Source of the DNA: an uncultured Lentisphaeraceae bacterium
GTDB lineage: Bacteria > Verrucomicrobiota > Kiritimatiellia > RFP12 > DVOR01
Length of the DNA stretch: 49,274 nt
Assembly (NCBI GenBank): GCA_949282555.1
Contig: CASDPK010000015.1
Location: 1-49,274, forward strand
Direction of reading: 5' to 3'
Below the pieces are notes generated by a model. That model had not been told where the DNA came from, made no database searches, and saw only the letters and a list, made by a program, of their open reading frames with translations. The position numbers and the translations under genes are program-made. Positions 37,665-44,617 of the stretch are shown in pieces; position 1 is the stretch's first letter; every line of letters begins with the position of its first letter.

Positions 37665-38323
37665 CCGTGGCCACCCCGTGGCTTGACTGGCTCCGAGAGG
37701 CACAGGCCATCGCCCAAGCGGGATTGGCCTACCCTGGCGACCGTTTCGACAAGGAGCGCTTCGCCCGTTTGCGTGAAATCTGCGCGGAAGCCCTCTCCAC
37801 CGCAACGGATCTGCCGCTGGGCACCGTGCGTGAGCTCTTTTGCTCGGAAACCGGCTTCCAAACGCCCAAGGTGGACACTCGGGCCTTCGTGTTGCGCGAA
37901 GGGCGCGTGTTGCTCGTACGCGAGGCTTCCGGGCTGTGGTCACTCCCGGGCGGATGGTGCGAAGTCCACCTAAGCCCCGCGGAAAACATCGTCAAGGAAG
38001 CACGGGAAGAAGCCGGCGCCCACGTCACCGTCCGCCGGCTCCTGCTGGCACAAACCTACGCACGCCACAATGCCCCGCCCATCGCCTATGGCGTGCTCAA
38101 ACTCTTTTTCCTGTGCGATTGGAAGGACGGCGCGTTCACGCCCAACAGCGAGACCACCGAGGCCGCATGGTTCTGCCCCACCGACCTGCCACCGCTCTGC
38201 TCCCGGCGCAGCACGGCCGATCAGATTGCCGCGTGCTTCCGCTTGGCCGCCGACCCCACCGCACCGACGCTCTTCGATCCGCCCGAGGCCGAGCCCCCGC
38301 TCACGCCTCCAGCCACGCGATAA
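37661..38323 (+). CDS. NUDIX hydrolase with N-terminal helical domain
   Basis: The 220-residue protein has an N-terminal helical domain (residues 1-60, [18 protein letters not shown]) typical of ADP-ribose-pyrophosphatase-like NUDIX proteins, then the NUDIX fold (residues 70-200). The NUDIX box is [20 protein letters not shown]: the metal-binding KEAREEAG half is intact, but the first Glu of G-x5-E is Leu. GTG start overlaps the TIM-barrel stop. Its last 23 bp overlap the 3' end of the convergent coaB. Substrate likely an NDP-X; not determinable. Confidence 0.87.
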   Translation: MTVATPWLDWLREAQAIAQAGLAYPGDRFDKERFARLREICAEALSTATDLPLGTVRELFCSETGFQTPKVDTRAFVLREGRVLLVREASGLWSLPGGWCEVHLSPAENIVKEAREEAGAHVTVRRLLLAQTYARHNAPPIAYGVLKLFFLCDWKDGAFTPNSETTEAAWFCPTDLPPLCSRRSTADQIAACFRLAADPTAPTLFDPPEAEPPLTPPATR

Positions 38324-38924
38324 TCCGGCGGGCCACCTCCAGCTTGTCCATCAGTGGGAGCGCTTCACGGGAACCATCCGGCGTGAGCAACGTCACACGA
38401 TTGGTCTCCGTGGCAAACCCGGCCCCCGGGGCCGTCACATCGTTGGCGACAATCAGATCAAGCCCTTTGTCACGCAGTTTTCGGGCCGCCTCAGCCGTCG
38501 GCTCACCCGTCTCCGCGGCGAATCCCACGAACTTCCGCGTTCCCTTCAGCGGCCGCACCGTGCGGAGGATATCGGGATTGCGCACCAAGCGAAGCGTTCC
38601 GGACATTTCGGACTTTTTGAGCTTCGTGGAGGAGCACGTCTCCGGCCGCCAATCCGCCACGGCCGCGCAGGAGATGAACGCCTCACACGCCGGCAACGCC
38701 TGTGTCACGGCATCCAACATTTCCAAGGCGGTGCAGACATCGATGCGCCGCACACCGGCCGGCGTCGGCAACGTCACCGGCCCGGCCACCAACGTTACGG
38801 TGTGCCCGGCCTCTGCTGCGGCCTGCGCCAAGGCAAACCCCATCTTCCCGGTGGAGCGGTTGGAGATAAAGCGGACGGGGTCCAGAGGCTCGCGCGTCGG
38901 CCCTGCGGTAATCAAGATTTTCAT
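38301..38924 (-). CDS. coaB: Phosphopantothenate-cysteine ligase, stand-alone CoaB
   Basis: CoaB joins cysteine to 4'-phosphopantothenate in coenzyme A synthesis. The 207-residue product corresponds only to the C-terminal ligase half of the usual CoaBC fusion: [51 protein letters not shown] and IVANDV are all present. The decarboxylase (CoaC) half is absent, so it must be encoded elsewhere. The ATG was chosen because the family motif starts there and a -10 box ends 6 bp upstream; the open frame continues upstream without similarity. Convergent with the NUDIX gene. Confidence 0.93.
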   Translation of the reverse strand: MKILITAGPTREPLDPVRFISNRSTGKMGFALAQAAAEAGHTVTLVAGPVTLPTPAGVRRIDVCTALEMLDAVTQALPACEAFISCAAVADWRPETCSSTKLKKSEMSGTLRLVRNPDILRTVRPLKGTRKFVGFAAETGEPTAEAARKLRDKGLDLIVANDVTAPGAGFATETNRVTLLTPDGSREALPLMDKLEVARRIIAWLEA

Positions 38925-38930
38925 GCCACA

Positions 38931-38939
38931 AGTATAGCA
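38931..38939 (-). promoter_or_regulatory. Extended -10 promoter of coaB, predicted leaderless
   Basis: On the minus strand TGCTATACT ends 6 bp before the coaB ATG, with no ribosome-binding site. It is the same nonamer as at rnr. Confidence 0.6.
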
Positions 38940-38991
38940 CGAGCCATCGTGTGACAATAGCGCCAAGGCGTGCCCTTGGAGAACCCGTTTC

Positions 38992-39057
38992 GAGAGGCTC
39001 CGTATCAAGCGACCCAAGGCTCCGTATCCCCATGCGCGATACGGAGCCTTTCGACTC
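38992..39057. repeat. Array C: three near-palindromic 22-bp units
   Basis: Units start at 38992, 39014 and 39036. The first two share GGCTCCGTATC; the third contains GATACGGAGCC and pairs with the second as a hairpin with 12-bp arms. It lies between hydE and coaB and is followed by no T-run, so it is not a standard terminator. Confidence 0.65.
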
Positions 39058-39087
39058 CAAGGGCCATACCGCCCGTTGAAGGGCCCC

Positions 39088-40089
39088 TTAGGCCGAAACA
39101 GGGCGCAACCCCAATTTGGTGAAGGTCGCGTGCAAAGCCTCAAGACTATCGGCCTCCGGAGCGACCACGCAGATTTTGTCCGGGTAGATCTGATATCCCT
39201 CCCGAACCGCCTTCGGGGTGAGATTGGGCATGAAGACATTGGCTCCCGAAACAAGGCCCCGTTCGCGGCCCCGTTCCGGATCAAGCGTGGAGAGTGCGGT
39301 GGTGGAAGGGATGTTGGCTTCCGGCAGGAGCAACCGGGTGAGGGCGTAGCAACGGCAGGTGAACTCCGCCGAGACGGGCACTTCCGAGGGGGTCGCCTCC
39401 CGCGCCAGGGGCGTCTCCGGATGCGCAAGGTAGGGCCCAAGGCCCACCATGTCCAACCGCAGTGCCGCGAAGAGGAGGAGATCGTCGGCCACGGACGACA
39501 GCGTCTGTCCCGGCAATCCCAGCATGATCCCGCTTCCGATTTCGTATCCTTGCGCCCGCATCCGCCGGAGCTGATCCACGCGAGGATGCGGCCCCGAAAG
39601 GCCCGCCCCGGGATGAATGTGGGCGAATAAGTTCCGGTCGGAAGTCTCAAACCTCAACAGATAGCGATCGGCCCCCGCCGCACGCCATGCCGCGGTATCC
39701 GCCTCGGAGCGTTCCCCGAGCGAAAGGGTGACCCGCTGACCCGTCTCGCCCTTGATGCGCCGAACCAACTCCGCCACGCGGTCGCGCGTCCACAAGCGGG
39801 CACACTCCCCCGCTTGAAGCACCACCGTGCCGAACGCCAAATCCCGTGCCATCGCGGCACAGGCAAGGATGGCATCGTCCGCCATCGCGTATCGGTGCGC
39901 ATGGGCGTTGCTCCGGCGCAACCCACAGTAAAGACAATCCCGATCGCAGATGCTGGAAAGCTCTATCAGTCCGCGCAGGAAGACGGCATTCCCTTTCGTC
40001 CGGACCCGAACCTCCCGCGCCCGTCCAAAGAGCGGCGTGGCATCCGCACAGGTCAGCCATTCCAAAATTTCCTCGCGCGTCATACTCAT
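39088..40089 (-). CDS. HydE-like radical SAM protein ([FeFe] hydrogenase maturase family)
   Basis: The 333-residue enzyme is a radical SAM protein of the BioB/ThiH-like class. The cluster motif C-x3-C-x2-C is C48, C52, C55 (ICDRDCLYCGLRRSN), matching HydE, with RYAMADDAILACA and VVLQAGE following; other hallmarks are GSGIMLGLPGQ and TALSTLDPERGRERGL. HydE helps build the H-cluster of [FeFe] hydrogenase. No hydF, hydG or hydrogenase gene is in the window, and the related PylB methylornithine synthase is an alternative. A -10 box (TAGAAT) ends 7 bp before the ATG. Confidence 0.82.
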   Translation of the reverse strand: MSMTREEILEWLTCADATPLFGRAREVRVRTKGNAVFLRGLIELSSICDRDCLYCGLRRSNAHAHRYAMADDAILACAAMARDLAFGTVVLQAGECARLWTRDRVAELVRRIKGETGQRVTLSLGERSEADTAAWRAAGADRYLLRFETSDRNLFAHIHPGAGLSGPHPRVDQLRRMRAQGYEIGSGIMLGLPGQTLSSVADDLLLFAALRLDMVGLGPYLAHPETPLAREATPSEVPVSAEFTCRCYALTRLLLPEANIPSTTALSTLDPERGRERGLVSGANVFMPNLTPKAVREGYQIYPDKICVVAPEADSLEALHATFTKLGLRPVSA

Positions 40090-40130
40090 GGCCGCTATTC
40101 TAGCACGAGCGGATGTGATACACTAGGAGA
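40090..40130. promoter_or_regulatory. 41-bp divergent promoter of hydE-like gene and sixA
   Basis: On the minus strand TGCTAGAAT (TAGAAT at 40102-40097) lies 7 bp from the hydE-like ATG. On the plus strand TGATACACT (TACACT at 40119-40124) lies 6 bp from the sixA ATG. The two -10 boxes are only 16 bp apart, so each -35 region falls on or near the other -10. Both transcripts would be leaderless, although AGGAGA before sixA could also act as a ribosome-binding site. Confidence 0.6.
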
Positions 40131-40592
40131 ATGAAGGTTTATCTTGTTCGACATGGTGAATGCGGACACGACGCGTTCGCCGAGCGTGGCCCCGCGCTGA
40201 CGCCAACAGGCGTGGAGCAGGCGCGTTCGGCAGGGGCTTTTCTCCGAGCGCAGGGGGCCCACCTTGATGCCGTGCTCACCAGCGGTTATTTGCGCGCGGA
40301 GCAAACGGCCCAAACCATGCTCGAGACGCTGGGAGGCGGCCCTGAGCCGGTCGCTTCGCCGGACTTCACCCCCTCGGGCGACCCGGAGACCATGCGGGCA
40401 ATCCTGACGAGGATCCCGGCAAAGGAGATTTTGGTGGTGGGGCATATGTGCTCCATCGGTGAGCTTGCCCGCACACTCTGCCTTCATGCGCCGCTGATCT
40501 TTGGCCATTGCACCACGGTGGCGCTGGAAGGTTGCGGAAATGAGTGGAAGTTGCTTTGGTTCAAGGATTTTGGAAAGGAATACGGGAAATGA
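40131..40592 (+). CDS. sixA: Phosphohistidine phosphatase SixA
   Basis: SixA is a small histidine-phosphatase-superfamily enzyme that dephosphorylates protein phosphohistidine (in E. coli on ArcB and the nitrogen phosphotransferase system). The 153-residue protein shows VRHGEC with the catalytic histidine, ALTPTGVEQARSAG, LTSGYLRAEQTAQTM and the second catalytic histidine in VVGHMCSIGEL. Length is that of E. coli SixA. The stop overlaps the NSS transporter start (ATGA), linking a signalling phosphatase to a transporter. Confidence 0.9.
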   Translation: MKVYLVRHGECGHDAFAERGPALTPTGVEQARSAGAFLRAQGAHLDAVLTSGYLRAEQTAQTMLETLGGGPEPVASPDFTPSGDPETMRAILTRIPAKEILVVGHMCSIGELARTLCLHAPLIFGHCTTVALEGCGNEWKLLWFKDFGKEYGK

Positions 40593-42064
40593 GCGGTGGC
40601 AAACGCGAATCGTTGGCAACGAGCCTGGGCTTTCTCTTGGTTTCGGCGGGATGTGCCGTGGGCCTCGGGAACGTGTGGCGGTTTCCCTTCATCGTGGGGC
40701 AGAATGGCGGAGCGCTCTTTGTCTTGCTGTACGTCTTTTTCCTCGTGGTCTTCGGGTTGCCGACGATGACGGCGGAATTTGCCATTGGCCGCGCGGCGCA
40801 ACGTTCGGTGGCCACGGGTTATCCATTGCTCTGTCCGCGCCCGGGCATTTTCAATACGATCTCCAAGGCTCAGGTGGCCGGAAACTGGCTGCTGATGATG
40901 TATTACACCACGGTGGCCGGATGGATGCTGGCCTATCCGGTGGCCATTCTCAGCGGTTGGTTTGACTTCGCGAAGCCGGAAGCGTTCTTTGCGACCTTCA
41001 CGGCCTCGCCTTCGGCCCAAGTCTTTTGGATGGCGGTGGTCTGCCTGATCGGCTTCGGCGTGTGCGCGCTCGGCCTTGAAAAGGGCGTCGAAAACGTCAC
41101 CAAAAAGATGATGGCCGCACTCTTTGTCATTCTCATTGGCCTCTGCATCTATGTGCTCACCTTGCCCGGCGCCTCGGTGGGGCTTTCGTTCTACCTTAAG
41201 CCGTCGCTGGCGGTGTTGGAGACGCGCTCACTCTTCAATGTGGTGTTCGACGCATTGGGGCAGAGCTTCTTCACCCTCTCGCTCGGCATCGGCTCGATGG
41301 CCATCTTCGGCAGTTACACCTCTCGGCGTTACACGCTCTGTGGGGAATCCGCCAAAATCATCGGGATCGACACGTTGGTGGCCTTCCTTTCCGGCCTCGT
41401 GATCTTCCCCGCGTGCTTTGCCTTCGGCACACGTCCGGATTCCGGTCCCTCGCTGATCTTCATCACGTTGCCCAAGGTCTTTGGGCAAATGCACATCGGC
41501 GATATCTCCATTGGCCCTTGGGTCGGCGCGGCCTTCTTCATCTTCCTTGGGCTGGCGGCCCTCACCACCGTGATCACCGTTTTTGAGAACATCATCGCGA
41601 TGACCATGGAAAAGCGTGGCTGCACCCGCCACCAGGCCATCCGCCGCAATGCGCCGCTTCTCTTCGTGCTCTCGATTCCCTGCGCGCTCGGATTCAACCT
41701 GTTCTCGAAGATCCAACCTTTCGGCGCAGGCTCCGGCATCATGGATTTGGAGGACTTTTTGGTTTCCAACATCGCCCTCCCGCTGGGCTCATTGGCGATC
41801 CTCATCTTCTGCGTGAGCCGGCGTTACTGGGGATGGGACAACTTCCTGAAGGAGGCCAACGCCGGGCAGGGCCTTCGCCTTGCCAACGGTCTGAGGCTGT
41901 ACATGGCCTATATCCTCCCTGCGGTGATGCTCTTTGTCTTTGCCGCGGCTCTTGCGGTCAAGTTCTTGCCCTCTGCCCCGGCCCCGAAGGCCGACGCCCA
42001 GAAGCCTCCGGCGGAGATTTCCGCGCCGGCGGAGCCCGCCGCAGACGGCCATCAGCACCCTTGA
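40589..42064 (+). CDS. Sodium-dependent transporter, neurotransmitter:sodium symporter family
   Basis: The 491-residue protein is an NSS/SNF transporter of the LeuT fold, which imports amino acids or related compounds with sodium. The first helix has the unwound Na-binding segment GCAVGLGNVWRFPF and then NGGALFVLLYVFF; about 11-12 helices follow, with IGSMAIFGSYTSRRY at helix 6. The C-terminus ends in a Pro/Ala-rich tail. The start has GGAAAGGAATACGGGAA upstream and overlaps sixA. Its stop overlaps the 3' end of the convergent comEC-like gene by 13 bp. Substrate unknown. Confidence 0.92.
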   Translation: MSGGKRESLATSLGFLLVSAGCAVGLGNVWRFPFIVGQNGGALFVLLYVFFLVVFGLPTMTAEFAIGRAAQRSVATGYPLLCPRPGIFNTISKAQVAGNWLLMMYYTTVAGWMLAYPVAILSGWFDFAKPEAFFATFTASPSAQVFWMAVVCLIGFGVCALGLEKGVENVTKKMMAALFVILIGLCIYVLTLPGASVGLSFYLKPSLAVLETRSLFNVVFDALGQSFFTLSLGIGSMAIFGSYTSRRYTLCGESAKIIGIDTLVAFLSGLVIFPACFAFGTRPDSGPSLIFITLPKVFGQMHIGDISIGPWVGAAFFIFLGLAALTTVITVFENIIAMTMEKRGCTRHQAIRRNAPLLFVLSIPCALGFNLFSKIQPFGAGSGIMDLEDFLVSNIALPLGSLAILIFCVSRRYWGWDNFLKEANAGQGLRLANGLRLYMAYILPAVMLFVFAAALAVKFLPSAPAPKADAQKPPAEISAPAEPAADGHQHP

Positions 42065-43692
42065 CCCACCCGTGAGGGCTCCGGCAAGAAACAGTGATTC
42101 TCAGGATCCAACGGATCGGCCCGGCGTTGCCGGGCCTCTATTGTTCTGAGCCAAAGCCCTCCGACCACAAACAGGAATTCCATCGAAAACGTAAACACGA
42201 TTCCCGGTCGGACTTCGGCCTCAAAGACAGCCCACGGCAACGGCACGAAGAAGGATGAAACGTCGTTGATGACGTTGAGCAGAAACGCATTGACGCGATT
42301 GAGCACGACCGATATCGCCGGGAGGACGAATCCCACCAATGCACTGACGCAAGCGGACCACACAATCAACAGCGTGATCGTGGGGACCGCAAGATTCAGC
42401 AGAAGGCCGACAAACGACACCCGCCCAAAGAAAAACAGGCAAAGCGGCAGAGCCGCAAGCCACGCCGAGATGGCCAATCCCAACACCGTCGCGAAATTCT
42501 GACGCAGACGAAGATGCCACGGCGGGATTTCCGGAAGCTCCCCAAGCACGTTGCGCCGAGGGACTGACCGCATGAGCCGGTTGGCGAAATAGGCCAAAGG
42601 GCGCATCCAAAGCAAAATCCCGCCCATCACCCCGAACGACAGCAGAGCCCCAACATTGGCGATCCACCCAGGTTCAACGACCAACACCCCCGCGGCCGTC
42701 ACAAACAATGCGCTGGGCGCATCCGAACGCCGCAACATGCACGGCGCAAAGCAGAAAATCAACGCCATCACGCAGGCTCTCGCGGCGGAAGGCGGTATCC
42801 CGGTAAGCAACAAATACCCGACCAAAACCGGGAAAAGCAGAAGCCAGCGAAGGCGAAGCCGAACCCCCACCCACGCAAGAAACCAAATCAGAAATCCCGC
42901 CACAATCCCCACGTGCAGCCCGGAAATCGCAAAGATGTGGATGATTCCCGCATCGGCATAACGCTGGCGCGCCTCATATGGGAGCCGATTGCGCATTCCC
43001 AAAACCATTGTCTGCGTCAGAGCCGCCTCAGACGGCGAGACCCCGAAAGCCAAATGCTCCGCCAAGCGGTCACGAAGGCGCGACAACCCATATCTCAGAT
43101 TCCACTCCCTATTCGCCTCTGCCAGTAACCGCGCCGTTTCCCCACGGACGGAAAGGTTCGCGCGACTATACCAAGCCCGTCGATGAAGTTTGGCTTGGAC
43201 CTGCCAGGTCTGTCCCGGTTCGGGGAATATCCCAGAGCGATCGTACCAATGCACAAGAAGGTTCACCCCGTGGACTTTCGTGCCGTCGGGCAACCACGCC
43301 TCGTCCGCGAGGAATCGGCAATAGGGGCCACCGCGTTTCCGCCAAATCACTTGGCGGTCGTTGGACACGGTGACCTTGAGCGGGAACGTCTCCTCCCGTT
43401 CCTGAAAGGCCGTCAGTTGCCCGCGTACCGCGGCATTCCAATCGTGGACGCGCGCCGCCCGCCATGCAACCAACGAAAGACACGCCAACAATAGGAACAA
43501 TGCGGGATGGCGACCCGTTCGCCGCCAGGCCAGCGCCAGGCCAAGCGTCGCCGCCACCAACCAAAGCCATCCGCCCCCGAAGAAAAAGCCCAGTGCCGTG
43601 CCGGCCACAATCGCACTGGCCCATCCGACCAATGGCCGGTGGGGCCGATAACCGGTTTCAGGATCAAACAACGTCTGCGTGAAAGAAGCCAT
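42052..43692 (-). CDS. ComEC/Rec2-family membrane protein without metallo-beta-lactamase domain
   Basis: ComEC forms the inner-membrane channel for single-stranded DNA during natural transformation. This 546-residue protein has the N-terminal ComEC segment (two helices then a soluble OB-like part) and the Competence domain from about residue 220 (LTQTMVLGMRN; GIIHIFAISGLHVGIV; LTGIPPSAARACVMALI). It stops after the last helices, so the C-terminal metallo-beta-lactamase-like domain of full-length ComEC is missing. The ATG 10 bp after the radical SAM stop was taken; an in-frame ATG at 43731 that overlaps that gene is an alternative. Last gene of the minus run. Confidence 0.87.
   Translation of the reverse strand: MASFTQTLFDPETGYRPHRPLVGWASAIVAGTALGFFFGGGWLWLVAATLGLALAWRRTGRHPALFLLLACLSLVAWRAARVHDWNAAVRGQLTAFQEREETFPLKVTVSNDRQVIWRKRGGPYCRFLADEAWLPDGTKVHGVNLLVHWYDRSGIFPEPGQTWQVQAKLHRRAWYSRANLSVRGETARLLAEANREWNLRYGLSRLRDRLAEHLAFGVSPSEAALTQTMVLGMRNRLPYEARQRYADAGIIHIFAISGLHVGIVAGFLIWFLAWVGVRLRLRWLLLFPVLVGYLLLTGIPPSAARACVMALIFCFAPCMLRRSDAPSALFVTAAGVLVVEPGWIANVGALLSFGVMGGILLWMRPLAYFANRLMRSVPRRNVLGELPEIPPWHLRLRQNFATVLGLAISAWLAALPLCLFFFGRVSFVGLLLNLAVPTITLLIVWSACVSALVGFVLPAISVVLNRVNAFLLNVINDVSSFFVPLPWAVFEAEVRPGIVFTFSMEFLFVVGGLWLRTIEARQRRADPLDPENHCFLPEPSRVGQGC
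42118..42146 (+). terminator. Likely terminator of the NSS gene inside the comEC-like gene
   Basis: GGCCCGGC/GCCGGGCC with a 3-base loop is followed by TCTATTGTTCT, 54 bp past the transporter stop. It lies within the opposing coding sequence. Confidence 0.5.
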
Positions 43693-43702
43693 CACGCCGG
43701 AG

Positions 43703-44605
43703 TCATCGAGGCGCGAGCGCTCGCGCGGCATATGGATCTTCCGCCGCATGCCGGCGGAGGGCCTCGGTCACCGTCTCCTCGGATACCGCGAAATAGCGCG
43801 CAAACTGCGCCGGCGTGAGCGGATGACGCCGAGCCAATGCGAGCAAAGCCGTCTCGGAATAGGGCTCGGCGAAAGCCGCCTCGGACAGATGCCCATGCTG
43901 TTCGGCGGCAATGGTGGCGAACAACCGCCGCAGATGCGCCATTTCCTCGGGAGCAACGGGACGGACAGCGCTCTCGGCGGGGGGCCGCACCGCGGAATTG
44001 ACGGTAACCGTGTCCGGATGCAAACCCTCCGCAATGGCAAGAATGCGGTCCAATTGCTCAGGGGCATCGTTCATGCCGGGAAGCGCAAAGAATTCGAGAT
44101 CAAGCTTCCCCGAATATTCGGCACGGAACCTTCGCCACCCCTCCAAAATGTCAGTGAAGCGCAAACACGCATGAGGCCGCACCGTGGCACGAAAACTTGG
44201 CTCATCCCAAAAATGAAGAGAAATCTTCACCCGATCGGCACACGCGGCATCCCGGCGCACCATGGGATCGGCGAAAAGTGCGCCATTGCTCATCAGCAAC
44301 GAAGGCTTGTCCGTGTTTCCCGAAATCCAACGAAGCACCTCGCCAAAGTGTGCGTGCAACGTGGGCTCCCCCGAACCGCAAAGCGTGAGGATATCAACCG
44401 GTTCACCCTTCGCCAACCACGCCTCTAACGCCTCCAACACCTCCGTAACGGGCACATAATCCCGACGCTCACAGGTTGTCGCCCGCGTTGGCCCAAGCTG
44501 ACAAAACACACAGTCATAGCAACAGGTCTTCATCGGGACCAAGTCGATGCCAAGGCTGCGGCCATAACGACGGGATGGAACCGGCCCGAAGAGAATGCTC
44601 ATCAT
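43703..44605 (-). CDS. Radical SAM protein, wyosine-synthesis-like COG0731 group
   Basis: The 300-residue protein starts with the group's typical ILFGPVPSRRYGRSLGIDLV and has the cluster motif C28-x3-C32-x2-C35 in KTCCYDCVFCQLG. LCGSGEPTLH, LLMSNGALF and VKISLHFWDE mark later strands of the barrel. The group is named after tRNA wyosine synthesis, but bacterial members have no proven substrate. GGAGGCAA precedes the ATG. It lies 12 bp after the M60 peptidase gene and 10 bp before the comEC-like gene, so it is probably co-transcribed, although no functional link is evident. Confidence 0.87.
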   Translation of the reverse strand: MMSILFGPVPSRRYGRSLGIDLVPMKTCCYDCVFCQLGPTRATTCERRDYVPVTEVLEALEAWLAKGEPVDILTLCGSGEPTLHAHFGEVLRWISGNTDKPSLLMSNGALFADPMVRRDAACADRVKISLHFWDEPSFRATVRPHACLRFTDILEGWRRFRAEYSGKLDLEFFALPGMNDAPEQLDRILAIAEGLHPDTVTVNSAVRPPAESAVRPVAPEEMAHLRRLFATIAAEQHGHLSEAAFAEPYSETALLALARRHPLTPAQFARYFAVSEETVTEALRRHAAEDPYAARALAPR

Positions 44606-44617
44606 TTGCCTCCGGAA

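Noticed and set aside
38992..39057. Array C as a rho-independent terminator of the hydE-like gene
   Set aside because: The hairpin arms are strong but no T-run follows on either strand, and the 22-bp periodicity links it to arrays A and B.
38925..39650. Upstream extension of the coaB frame to 39650
   Set aside because: It lies opposite no similarity, crosses array C and the hydE-like coding region, and the CoaB motif with its own -10 box begins at 38924.
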